6,348 bases of DNA from Bacteroidota bacterium (lineage in GTDB: Bacteria; Bacteroidota; Bacteroidia; Flavobacteriales; Weeksellaceae), in the NCBI GenBank assembly GCA_023426625.1, contig JAFAAJ010000321.1, positions 1 through 6,348 of the forward strand. The letters run 5' to 3'. Within the stretch, counting starts at the first letter, position 1, and each line of letters starts with the position of its first letter. Position numbers and translations under genes: made by a program. Below, one piece after another: positions 1 to 6,322 of this stretch. The notes beneath the pieces are model-generated. The model was not told where the DNA came from, made no database searches, and was given only the letters and a program-made list of their open reading frames with translations.

Positions 1-1
1 A

Positions 2-616
2 TGGAACATCATTACCTGGGACAAGATATTTAGTGAAAACGGAATGGATTATACTCCCCCTAAAATTGTACTTTTTGAAAACACCACCCAATCAGGGTGT
101 GGAACAGCGCAATCTGCAATGGGTCCGTTTTATTGTCCTGCTGACCAAACCGTATATATGGATATGAGTTTCTTCAATGATCTTCAAAAAAGATTTGGAG
201 CAAAAGTTACTGAATTTACCGTTGCTTATGTACTTGCCCATGAAGTGGGACATCATGTGCAGACTCTTTTGGGAACCACCCAAAAAGTTGACGCCTTGAG
301 AAGAAGCGGAAAATATTCCGAAGCTGAAATGAACAGAGTTTCCGTTGCCACCGAACTACAGGCCGATTTTTATGCCGGACTTTGGGCAAGGCAAACCGAT
401 AACAGACAACATATTTTAGAACCCGGAGATATTGAAGCGGCTATAGAAGCGGCTCAGGCAGTTGGAGACGACAATATCCAGAGAAAATCACAAGGTTATG
501 TAGATCAGGAAAGCTTTACACACGGCTCTTCTGCTCAGCGTAAAGAATGGTTCATGAAAGGATATAATACAGGAGACATCAGACAAGGAGATACTTTTAA
601 TCAGCTTTTGAGATAA
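2..616 (+). CDS. Neutral zinc metallopeptidase, YpfJ type (5'-truncated by window edge)
   Basis: This is the C-terminal part of a putative zinc-dependent peptidase of the neutral zinc metallopeptidase family (Pfam Zn_peptidase, E. coli YpfJ-like). The frame is open to the window edge: 14 residues (WNIITWDKIFSENG) precede the first internal Met at 44, and they fit the family, so the true start lies upstream. Numbering from that Met, a conserved SGCG...AQSAMGPFYCPAD block lies at about 17-35. The zinc-binding HExxH is HEVGH at 66-70 (codons from 239), and the conserved ELQAD...AGLWA segment starts at E104; its acidic residues probably complete the site. About 204 residues are visible, against roughly 270-300 for the family as I recall it. 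The missing N-terminus usually has a membrane anchor, so localisation cannot be judged here. The physiological substrate is unknown. The gene ends in TAA just before a terminator and converges on the GLPGLI gene. Confidence 0.9.
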   Translation, partial: WNIITWDKIFSENGMDYTPPKIVLFENTTQSGCGTAQSAMGPFYCPADQTVYMDMSFFNDLQKRFGAKVTEFTVAYVLAHEVGHHVQTLLGTTQKVDALRRSGKYSEAEMNRVSVATELQADFYAGLWARQTDNRQHILEPGDIEAAIEAAQAVGDDNIQRKSQGYVDQESFTHGSSAQRKEWFMKGYNTGDIRQGDTFNQLLR

Positions 617-634
617 TCTGTTAAATAAAATAAT

Positions 635-665
635 AAACCCCTGAAGAAATTCTTCAGGGGTTTTT
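635..665. terminator. Bidirectional intrinsic terminator between convergent genes
   Basis: A perfect 13-bp stem (AAACCCCTGAAGA at 635-647, complement at 651-663) closes on a 3-nt loop (AAT). Five Ts follow on the + strand (661-665). On the - strand the stem is followed by a T-rich run, the complement of the A-rich 625-637. It sits 19 bp after the metallopeptidase stop and 7 bp after the GLPGLI stop, so it can serve both genes. Confidence 0.9.
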
Positions 666-671
666 GTATAA

Positions 672-1511
672 CTATTGCAATTCTATAGGGTTACTGTTTC
701 TCTTTACTTCATCTTTTATTCTCTCTTCCATTCTTTTTCTCATTTCTGCAGGGTTCTGATTTCCTCCACCTCTGTTTCCTCCACCCGTTCTCATACCTCG
801 ATCTCCCTGATTACCAGTCATGAAAGACATCGGATCGGTTTTAAACTTCTCCTGCTGCTTCACAAAATCTTTTCTTTTTACTTTGATGGTATTCCCAAAC
901 TGATTCAGCGTAGGGAACTCATCAATCTTATAATTTTTCATCAGATCAAAAGAATAATCCCCCTGACTGTCTTCCACCTTTACAATCAGCCCCGGAAGTC
1001 CACCGAATTTATACGGTCCATCCTGATAAGGCAGATCTGTAGTAAACCATGCCGTCCATTTTCTTCCGCCAAAATCTGTTTCAGCTTTCTGAACCTTATA
1101 CTCTCCTATCTTCATCGTTTCAGGAAGAATTTTCCAGGCGATCGAACGGTCTTCTTCATAAGAGTAATTATCTCTGCCTAACCTATCTTTAAAAAAGATT
1201 TTCTGATTGACTTTATCTTTTTCAACAGAATAATTGATGTTTGATCTTAAATTTTCCATCTGATCTCTGCTGATATTTCCTCTTCCTCCTCCGCTTTGAA
1301 ACGATTTCTGCATAATAGAGTCTCTTTTACACCTGTTTTCAGAGTAAAAAAGAGATTTCTCAGAAGAGATATCTAAATAAGCATTTTCTGTTTTTATTTC
1401 AGTTTTATTCGAGGCATTCGGTTTCATCGTTACCTGATACACAAATCTGTTGGTTTGCGCAAAGATATTCTGTATAAACAGCGCTAAAACTATGATTCCG
1501 ATTTTCTTCAT
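672..1511 (-). CDS. GLPGLI family secreted protein
   Basis: This 279-residue protein belongs to the GLPGLI family, a Bacteroidota family of exported proteins without a settled function. The defining motif GLPGLI is exact at residues 171-176, inside the typical context W-x-A-W-F-T-T-D-L-P...GPYKFGGLPGLIVKVED (about 152-181). The N-terminus is a Sec-type signal peptide: MKK, a hydrophobic stretch (4-17), and likely cleavage after NIFA (about residue 18), leaving QTN. No lipobox Cys is seen, so the product is probably periplasmic or otherwise exported. A glycine/arginine/asparagine-rich stretch at about 235-253 precedes a highly charged C-terminal helix-like segment (about 255-272). The ATG at 1509-1511 starts the signal peptide directly, which supports this start. 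The gene stands alone: divergent from the suf operon and convergent with the metallopeptidase. No functional link to either neighbour is evident. Confidence 0.9.
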   Translation of the reverse strand: MKKIGIIVLALFIQNIFAQTNRFVYQVTMKPNASNKTEIKTENAYLDISSEKSLFYSENRCKRDSIMQKSFQSGGGRGNISRDQMENLRSNINYSVEKDKVNQKIFFKDRLGRDNYSYEEDRSIAWKILPETMKIGEYKVQKAETDFGGRKWTAWFTTDLPYQDGPYKFGGLPGLIVKVEDSQGDYSFDLMKNYKIDEFPTLNQFGNTIKVKRKDFVKQQEKFKTDPMSFMTGNQGDRGMRTGGGNRGGGNQNPAEMRKRMEERIKDEVKRNSNPIELQ

Positions 1512-1549
1512 TATAAGCTTAATTTATTATTTGGATTTCAAAAGATTAG

Positions 1550-1557
1550 CAAAGTTA
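1550..1557 (-). promoter_or_regulatory. Putative -7 promoter element of the GLPGLI gene
   Basis: On the minus strand this reads TAACTTTG, an exact match to the Flavobacteriia/Bacteroidota -7 consensus TAnnTTTG. It lies 38 bases before the ATG, which would give a 5' leader of about 30 nt. No convincing TTG-type -33 element is found at the usual 17-20 nt spacing, so the call rests on the -7 box and its position. Confidence 0.5.
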
Positions 1558-1621
1558 AAACCATCAATGATAAAAATTGATAAAATAAAATCACCGATTT
1601 TTATTTCCTAATTATTGTTCG

Positions 1622-1629
1622 TATTTTTG
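1622..1629 (+). promoter_or_regulatory. Putative -7 promoter element of the suf operon
   Basis: TATTTTTG matches the Bacteroidota -7 consensus TAnnTTTG exactly and lies 28 bases before the ATG of the SufA/IscA-like gene. The predicted leader is about 20-25 nt and A/T-rich, as is common in this group. The -33 region (about 1598-1602) is only T-rich and has no TTG. This is the only consensus-matching -7 element seen upstream of the first suf gene. Confidence 0.55.
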
Positions 1630-1657
1630 CATTATTAAATCATTCTAAATAAATACA

Positions 1658-1987
1658 ATGATAAAAGTATCAGATCACGCAAAGGAAAAAGCCATTCAAC
1701 TTATGACGGAAGATGGTTTTAATCCGGTTGAAGATTATATAAGAGTAGGAGTAAAAAGCGGAGGATGCTCAGGTTTAGAATATGTTTTGAAATTTGATAA
1801 TCAAAAGACTGATACCGATCAGGTTTTTGAAGATAACGAAATCAAAATCATCATAGATAAAAAATCTATCCTCTACTTGGCGGGAACCACTCTGGAATAT
1901 TCCGGAGGATTGAATGGAAAAGGATTTGTTTTTAATAATCCGAATGCGTCCAGAACTTGTGGTTGTGGAGAAAGCTTTTCTTTATAG
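1658..1987 (+). CDS. sufA: A-type iron-sulfur carrier protein (HesB/IscA/SufA family)
   Basis: A 109-residue A-type Fe-S carrier, expected to receive clusters from the SufBCD scaffold in the cytosol and deliver them to apoproteins. The three invariant cysteines are present: C37 in GGCSGLEY, and C101 and C103 in the C-terminal RTCGCGESF motif. The GxxFNNPNA-type block (about 87-97) precedes the CGC pair. The length matches the family (about 105-120 aa). The ATG at 1658 follows an A-rich leader and a good -7 box; the N-terminal IKVSDHAKEKA is the normal family start, so the start is secure. It is the first gene of the cluster, 59 bp before sufB. The symbol sufA is inferred from this context; by sequence alone IscA or ErpA-like naming would also fit. 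Confidence 0.93.
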   Translation: MIKVSDHAKEKAIQLMTEDGFNPVEDYIRVGVKSGGCSGLEYVLKFDNQKTDTDQVFEDNEIKIIIDKKSILYLAGTTLEYSGGLNGKGFVFNNPNASRTCGCGESFSL

Positions 1988-2003
1988 ATAGAGGTCAGAC
2001 GCA

Positions 2004-2028
2004 AGATATCAGACAAAGTCTGGTATCT
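2004..2028 (+). promoter_or_regulatory. Hairpin in the sufA-sufB spacer
   Basis: AGATATCAGAC (2004-2014) pairs with GTCTGGTATCT (2018-2028) across a 3-nt AAA loop: 11 bp in RNA with one U-G wobble. It lies 16 nt after the sufA stop and 18 nt before the sufB ATG. No U-tract follows, so it is not a standard intrinsic terminator. It could be an RNA processing or stability element, a weak attenuator, or a short dispersed intergenic repeat. Confidence 0.5.
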
Positions 2029-2046
2029 CAAATCTAATAAATTATA

Positions 2047-3495
2047 ATGAGTAAATACACTGAAGACGACTTAAGAGTTGATCTAGAAAATAAAAAATAT
2101 GAATTCGGTTGGGAAACCAAAATCGATTATGAAGATTTCCCGACTGGTTTGAATGAGGATATCATCCGTGCGATTTCTGCCAAAAAAGAGGAACCGGAAT
2201 GGATGACTGAATGGCGTTTGGAATCTTTCAGAATCTGGCAGAAAATGGTAGAGCCTGATTGGGCAAACATCAAGTACGAAAAACCTGATTTTCAAGCGAT
2301 ACGTTATTATGCAGCTCCTAAGAAAAAACCGGAATTAGCAAGTCTGGATGAAGTAGATCCGGAATTACTGAAGACTTTCGAGAAACTGGGGATCAATATC
2401 GAAGAGCAGAAAAGACTTTCAGGAGTAGCTGTTGATATCGTAATGGACTCTGTTTCTGTGAAAACAACATTTCAGGAAACATTGGCAGAAAAAGGAATCA
2501 TTTTCTGTTCCATCTCAGAAGCCATTAAAAACCACCCTGATTTAGTTAAAAAATATCTTGGAAAAGTAGTTCCCAGAGCAGATAACTTTTATTCCGCACT
2601 GAATTCAGCTGTTTTCTCTGACGGAAGTTTCTGCTATATCCCGAAAGGAGTAAGATGTCCGATGGAACTTTCCACTTATTTCCGTATCAATCAGGCAGGA
2701 ACAGGACAGTTTGAAAGAACACTGGTAATTGCCGATGAAGGAAGTTATGTGTCTTACCTCGAAGGTTGTACAGCTCCGTCAAGAGATGAAAACCAACTTC
2801 ACGCTGCCGTTGTAGAGCTTATCGCAATGGACAATGCTGAAATCAAGTATTCAACGGTTCAGAACTGGTACCCCGGAAATGAAGAAGGGAAAGGTGGAGT
2901 GTTCAATTTCGTGACGAAAAGAGGTCTTTGCGAAAAAAATGCAAAAATTTCCTGGACACAGGTGGAAACAGGATCTGCGGTAACATGGAAATATCCGTCT
3001 TGCATTCTGAAAGGAGACGGCTCAATCGGGGAGTTTTACTCAATCGCTGTTACCAATAATCACCAATATGCCGATACAGGAACAAAAATGATCCATATTG
3101 GTAAGAATACCAAATCAACGATCATTTCCAAAGGTATTTCCGCAGGAAAATCAAACAACTCATATAGAGGACTGGTAAAAGTTATGCCTTCTGCAAAAGG
3201 AGCCAGAAACTTCTCACAGTGTGATTCTCTATTGATGGGTAATGAATGTGGCGCACACACATTCCCATATATTGAGATCAAAGATCCTTCTGCACAATTG
3301 GAGCATGAAGCGACTACATCAAAAATCGGGGAAGACCAGATTTTCTACTGCAACCAGAGAGGTATCGATACGGAAAGAGCAATTGCATTGATCGTGAATG
3401 GTTTCAGCAAAGAAGTTTTAAATAAACTACCAATGGAATTTGCTATTGAAGCCCAGAAATTACTTGAGATTTCATTGGAAGGTTCTGTAGGATAG
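2047..3495 (+). CDS. sufB: Fe-S cluster assembly scaffold protein SufB
   Basis: SufB is the core scaffold subunit of the cytosolic SufBC2D complex: it accepts persulfide sulfur and assembles the nascent Fe-S cluster with SufD and the SufC ATPase. The 482-residue product is close to E. coli SufB (495). Key residues correspond to the E. coli ones with a constant offset of 13: C241 in YLEGCTAPSRDENQLH (E. coli C254), C392 in NFSQCDSLL (C405), and H420/E421 in LEHEATTSKIGEDQ (H433/E434). The C-terminal helical part with FYCNQRGID (433-441) is the typical SufC-binding region. The N-terminal start MSKYTEDDLR is normal for the family. There is no intein and no interruption. The gene is followed not by sufC but by a 642-bp spacer with an inverted-repeat cassette starting 14 bp after the stop. 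Confidence 0.97.
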   Translation: MSKYTEDDLRVDLENKKYEFGWETKIDYEDFPTGLNEDIIRAISAKKEEPEWMTEWRLESFRIWQKMVEPDWANIKYEKPDFQAIRYYAAPKKKPELASLDEVDPELLKTFEKLGINIEEQKRLSGVAVDIVMDSVSVKTTFQETLAEKGIIFCSISEAIKNHPDLVKKYLGKVVPRADNFYSALNSAVFSDGSFCYIPKGVRCPMELSTYFRINQAGTGQFERTLVIADEGSYVSYLEGCTAPSRDENQLHAAVVELIAMDNAEIKYSTVQNWYPGNEEGKGGVFNFVTKRGLCEKNAKISWTQVETGSAVTWKYPSCILKGDGSIGEFYSIAVTNNHQYADTGTKMIHIGKNTKSTIISKGISAGKSNNSYRGLVKVMPSAKGARNFSQCDSLLMGNECGAHTFPYIEIKDPSAQLEHEATTSKIGEDQIFYCNQRGIDTERAIALIVNGFSKEVLNKLPMEFAIEAQKLLEISLEGSVG

Positions 3496-3508
3496 GCATT
3501 TGTTTCAC

Positions 3509-3575
3509 CGCAAAGAAAGACTAAGAACTTCTTTACATAATCTATTTTCAAGATAAACAAAGGCGCTAACGCTTA
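3509..3575 (+). repeat. Left arm of cassette inverted repeat
   Basis: This arm pairs with 4054-4122. The innermost 26 bases (3550-3575) match the complement of 4054-4079 at 24 of 26 positions, including an unbroken 12-bp core, CGCTAACGCTTA (3564-3575). Further out, matched blocks in the same order are CTTCTTT (3528-3534), AGACTAAGA (3518-3526) and CGCAA (3509-3513), with small gaps and mismatches between them. Confidence 0.8.
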
Positions 3576-3618
3576 ATCGAGAAGTACCAGATTAGATCCA
3601 AAAGAGAAGAACTTTATG

Positions 3619-3626
3619 TACTTTTG
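3619..3626 (+). promoter_or_regulatory. Putative -7 element of the GxxExxY gene
   Basis: TACTTTTG matches TAnnTTTG exactly and lies 15 bases before the ATG at 3642, implying a very short leader. No TTG is present at the expected -33 position. It suggests the cassette gene could have had its own promoter inside the inverted repeats. Confidence 0.4.
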
Positions 3627-3641
3627 CGGAAAACAAAACAA

Positions 3642-4029
3642 ATGATAGAAAATGAAATTTCAAAAATTGTCTTTGAAAAAGGACTCAAAATTCATAGAAA
3701 ATTAGGGATTGGACTACTTGAAAGTGTTTATGAAGAATGTCTATTCTATGAATTACAAAAGACAGGATTACAAACTAAAAGACAAGAGTTTTTAAATATC
3801 CAATATGAAGATTTGCTTCTTGAAAAAGCTTTCAGAATGGATTTATTAATTGAAAACAAGGTTGTCTTAGAAATCAAATCAGTTGATGCTTTGAATAACT
3901 TTCATGCAGCACAATTAAAAAATTATAAGGCTTGGTAATTACAAACTGGGAATGCTTATCAATTTTAATTCCCAACTATTTAAAAACGGAGTAAGAAGAA
4001 TAGCCAATGGTCTTGATGAATTTAAATAA
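3642..4029 (+). pseudogene. GxxExxY family protein, frameshifted near the C-terminus
   Basis: This is a broken gene for a GxxExxY protein, a small family with a PD-(D/E)xK nuclease-like fold and no firmly established role. From the ATG at 3642 the frame gives 98 residues. The signature GLLESVY is at 24-30, preceded by the usual I...FEKGLKIHRKLG helix. The nuclease-like core has D67 (FRMDLLI) and E77-x-K79 (VVLEIKS), followed by HAAQLKNY (88-95). The frame then stops early at 3936-3938. The missing tail is readable one base over, from about 3934 to a TAA at 4027-4029: NYKLGMLINFNS...FKNGVRRIANGLDEFK, the typical C-terminus of the family. Joined, the product would be about 128 residues, the usual length. 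The break near 3927-3936 fits a net 2-base loss (or 1-base gain). A TTG at 3624 extends the frame but overlaps the -7 box and is not preferred. A truncated product with the nuclease core could still be made. Confidence 0.85.
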
Positions 4030-4053
4030 AATAAAGAAATAGTATTTCATTCA

Positions 4054-4122
4054 TAAGCGTTAGCGTCTTAGTTTATCTTAAAAAGATAACAAAGAAGACA
4101 AAAGTCTTAGTCTAACCTTGCG
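4054..4122 (-). repeat. Right arm of cassette inverted repeat
   Basis: This is the inverted partner of 3509-3575. It begins with the 12-bp core TAAGCGTTAGCG (4054-4065), continues with GTTTATCTT (4071-4079), AAAGAAG (4091-4097) and TCTTAGTCT (4105-4113), and ends TTGCG (4118-4122), each being the complement of a left-arm block in mirrored order. It lies 15 bp before sufC, so any sufC promoter or leader must overlap it. TAACCTTG at 4113-4120 is one base off the TAnnTTTG consensus and is a weak candidate. Confidence 0.8.
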
Positions 4123-4137
4123 ATAAATTATGATTAT

Positions 4138-4881
4138 ATGTTAGAAATAAAAAACTTACACCCCAAATTTGAAGACGGCGCAGAAATTTTAAAAGGAATC
4201 AATCTTGAAATAAAACCAGGGGAAGTTCATGCCATCATGGGACCGAACGGAGCCGGAAAATCTACTCTTTCTTCTGTAATTGCAGGAAAAGAAGATTATG
4301 AAATTACAGACGGGGAAATTATTTTTGATGGGGAGAACATTAATGAAGATGCCCCTGAAGAAAGAGCGCATAAAGGTATTTTCCTTTCTTTCCAATATCC
4401 TGTGGAAATTCCAGGAGTATCTGTTACCAACTTCATCAAGGCTGCTTTGAACGAAAACAGAAAAGCAAACGGATTAGAAGAAATGCCAGCTAAAGAAATG
4501 CTTGGTATGATCCGTGAAAAGTCTGAAAAGTTAGGGATCAAAAAAGATTTCCTTTCCAGATCTTTGAATGAAGGGTTTTCAGGAGGGGAGAAGAAAAGAA
4601 ACGAGATCTTCCAGATGATGATGCTTAATCCTAAACTGGCTATTCTTGATGAAACAGATTCAGGATTGGATATTGATGCTTTGAGAATCGTGGCAGATGG
4701 TGTAAATTACTTCAAAAACGAAGGAAACGCTGTACTTTTGATCACCCACTACCAAAGATTGCTTAACTATATCCAGCCGGATTTTGTTCATGTTTTAGCA
4801 GACGGGAAGATCATCAAAACAGGAGACAAGTCTCTTGCATTGGAGCTTGAAGAAAAAGGCTACGACTGGTTATTAAATTAA
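4138..4881 (+). CDS. sufC: Fe-S cluster assembly ATPase SufC
   Basis: SufC is the ABC-type ATPase of the SufBC2D complex; its dimerisation on ATP binding drives the conformational change in SufB-SufD needed for cluster assembly. It is cytosolic and not a transporter component. The 247 residues match the family (about 245-250). Walker A is GPNGAGKST (35-43), the Q-loop is Q86 in SFQYP, the signature is FSGGEKKR (147-154), Walker B with catalytic glutamate is LAILDETDSGLD (167-178, E172), and the H-loop is H204 in LITHYQ. The DETDSGLD form and FSGGEKKRNEI are typical of SufC rather than transporter ATPases. The ATG at 4138 gives the standard MLEIKNL start. It is separated from sufB by the inverted-repeat cassette, and 110 bp precede the preferred sufD start. 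Transcription probably comes by readthrough from the upstream promoter. Confidence 0.97.
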   Translation: MLEIKNLHPKFEDGAEILKGINLEIKPGEVHAIMGPNGAGKSTLSSVIAGKEDYEITDGEIIFDGENINEDAPEERAHKGIFLSFQYPVEIPGVSVTNFIKAALNENRKANGLEEMPAKEMLGMIREKSEKLGIKKDFLSRSLNEGFSGGEKKRNEIFQMMMLNPKLAILDETDSGLDIDALRIVADGVNYFKNEGNAVLLITHYQRLLNYIQPDFVHVLADGKIIKTGDKSLALELEEKGYDWLLN

Positions 4882-4891
4882 TCAACGCGCA

Positions 4892-4930
4892 TATCATTTT
4901 AATGGTAAGATGATAAAACGGTAGAACCGT
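4892..4930 (+). promoter_or_regulatory. Tandem hairpins in the sufC-sufD spacer
   Basis: TATCATTTTA (4892-4901) and TAAGATGATA (4906-4915) form a 10-bp stem with one U-G wobble over an ATGG loop. A second small stem, ACGGT/ACCGT with an AGA loop (4918-4930), follows directly. Both are AT-rich or short and no U-tract follows closely, so termination is unlikely. A role in transcript stability or processing is only a possibility. Confidence 0.35.
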
Positions 4931-4991
4931 AACCAATTGAAATAATTTATTTTAAATATATAAATAAGGTGTGATGGCCGAAATATCAATA

Positions 4992-6299
4992 ATGGCTTTA
5001 TACGAACAAATTACAGACAACCACGGCAAATTCCTGGAGAGCCTTAGTCACAGATTTTTAGACGAGGATAGAAAAGCAGCTCTTCAAAGGTTTGAAGCCG
5101 TAGGTTTTCCGACAAAAAAAGACGAAGAATATAAATATACCAACCTGAAGGAGATCACGGAGAAAGAATATAATTTTTTCCCGAAAGAAAGTCATAACAT
5201 CACTAAAGAGCAATTCGACCAGTTGCATTTAGGCGAAGAGAATTTTGACTGGATTGTTTTCATCAACGGTAAACTTCACAAGGAATTATCCAAAATTTCT
5301 ATTGAAAATGTGGAATTCCTTTCTTTCAATTATGCATTGAATGATGCGAAGCATAAAGAGGTTTTTGACACCTATTTCAATACCATTGCGTCAAAAGAAA
5401 CGGCTTTCACGAATCTGAATCTTGCTTACTGCAAATATGGCTTTTTCCTGAAAGTTCCTAAAAACGTAGTGATTGAAAAACCAATACACATATTCTACCT
5501 TTCTCAAAATCAGGAAGAAAATACATTCTACAATACAAGAAATCTATTGATCGTAGAAGAAGGTGCAAAAGTAGAAATCATAGAAAGTCATCATAATTTT
5601 GACAATTCTTATGTTTTCACCAATTCTGTAACTGAAATTTTCACTTACCCGAATGCAAAAGCAGATTGGCACAAACTTCAAAACGATAATGATACGTCTT
5701 ACCTTATCGACAATACGTTTGCTAAGCAGGAAAAAGACAGCTTAACAACGGTAAACACCTTCTCTTTTGGAGGAAAACTGGTAAGAAATAACCTTGATTT
5801 TATCCATAATGGGCAAAATATCAATTCATTCATGAATGGGATCACTATTATCGGAAAAGATCAGCTTGTAGATCATCATACGGCGGTTCACCACAATTTC
5901 CCGAACTGTGAAAGTTACCAGAATTACAAAGGTATTTTCGATGGAAAATCTCATGGGGTGTTCAACGGGAAAGTTTTTGTAGATAAAATCGCTCAAAAAA
6001 CCAATGCTTATCAGCAGAACAACAATGTTTTACTAAGTGAGGGAGCAACGATTGATACAAAACCGCAGCTTGAAATTTTTGCTGACGATGTAAAGTGTTC
6101 TCACGGTTGTACAGTAGGACAGTTGAATGAAGATGCTTTATTCTACTTAAGAGCAAGAGGAATCTCTAAAAAAGAAGCACAGGCTTTACTTTTATATGCC
6201 TTTGCAAACGATGCAATGCAGAATATCGACATTGAACCTCTTAAAGAGAAAATCTCTAAACTTTTAGCAGAAAAACTACAGGTGGATATCGAATTTTAA
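4992..6299 (+). CDS. sufD: Fe-S cluster assembly protein SufD
   Basis: SufD is a SufB paralogue that pairs with SufB in the SufBC2D scaffold and helps iron entry and cluster formation. From the ATG at 4992 it has 435 residues (MALYEQITDNHGK...). An N-terminal helical region with the conserved FPTKKDEEYKYTNL stretch (about 40-53) is followed by the beta-helix core. The C-terminal block LEIFADDVKCSHGCTVGQLNEDALFYLRARGI (about 360-391) carries C369 and H371, corresponding to the C358/H360 pair of E. coli SufD. ATG codons occur in frame at 4974 and 4992, and a GTG at 4971. I prefer 4992 because MALYEQI resembles what I recall as the start of related proteins and has an A-rich leader; 4974 has an AAGG four bases upstream and remains possible. 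It is the last gene before the terminator. Confidence 0.95.
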   Translation: MALYEQITDNHGKFLESLSHRFLDEDRKAALQRFEAVGFPTKKDEEYKYTNLKEITEKEYNFFPKESHNITKEQFDQLHLGEENFDWIVFINGKLHKELSKISIENVEFLSFNYALNDAKHKEVFDTYFNTIASKETAFTNLNLAYCKYGFFLKVPKNVVIEKPIHIFYLSQNQEENTFYNTRNLLIVEEGAKVEIIESHHNFDNSYVFTNSVTEIFTYPNAKADWHKLQNDNDTSYLIDNTFAKQEKDSLTTVNTFSFGGKLVRNNLDFIHNGQNINSFMNGITIIGKDQLVDHHTAVHHNFPNCESYQNYKGIFDGKSHGVFNGKVFVDKIAQKTNAYQQNNNVLLSEGATIDTKPQLEIFADDVKCSHGCTVGQLNEDALFYLRARGISKKEAQALLLYAFANDAMQNIDIEPLKEKISKLLAEKLQVDIEF

Positions 6300-6322
6300 A
6301 AAAAGAGAGAAATCATTATATA

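Larger units (their letters stand above)
3509..4122. mobile_element. Inverted-repeat-bounded GxxExxY cassette between sufB and sufC
   Basis: A unit of about 614 bp fills almost the whole sufB-sufC gap, leaving 13 bp after the sufB stop and 15 bp before the sufC ATG. Its two ends are imperfect inverted repeats of about 67 and 69 bp beginning CGCAA and ending TTGCG, and it contains one gene of the GxxExxY family. No transposase is encoded, so if it moved it did so in trans or by another mechanism. No clear target-site duplication is visible in the flanks. A sampled 60-nt stretch of the enclosed gene is about 30% GC, against about 42% in a sampled stretch of sufB. No intrinsic terminator is seen inside, so sufB-sufC readthrough is possible. 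The symmetric ends are seen directly; mobility is an inference. Confidence 0.6.

Noticed and set aside
1..33. An ATG at base 1 opening a 10-codon frame
   Set aside because: It is out of frame with the metallopeptidase, stops at once, and the upstream residues of the metallopeptidase frame fit that family.
675..1181. A 168-codon open frame on the + strand opposite the GLPGLI gene
   Set aside because: It lies wholly antisense to a well-supported gene, has a composition typical of a reverse-frame shadow and no recognisable motif.
3345..3560. Antisense open frame across the end of sufB and the left repeat arm
   Set aside because: It is mostly the complement of conserved sufB coding sequence and shows no family features.
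3624..3641. TTG start extending the GxxExxY frame by six residues
   Set aside because: The TTG is part of an exact TAnnTTTG -7 box, and the ATG at 3642 gives the normal family N-terminus.
3509..4122. CRISPR array or complete insertion sequence in the sufB-sufC gap
   Set aside because: There are no regularly spaced direct repeats and no transposase frame; only one inverted-repeat pair around a GxxExxY gene is present.
3496..4137. Target-site duplication flanking the cassette
   Set aside because: I compared the bases outside both arms (about 3496-3508 and 4123-4137) and found no convincing direct repeat.
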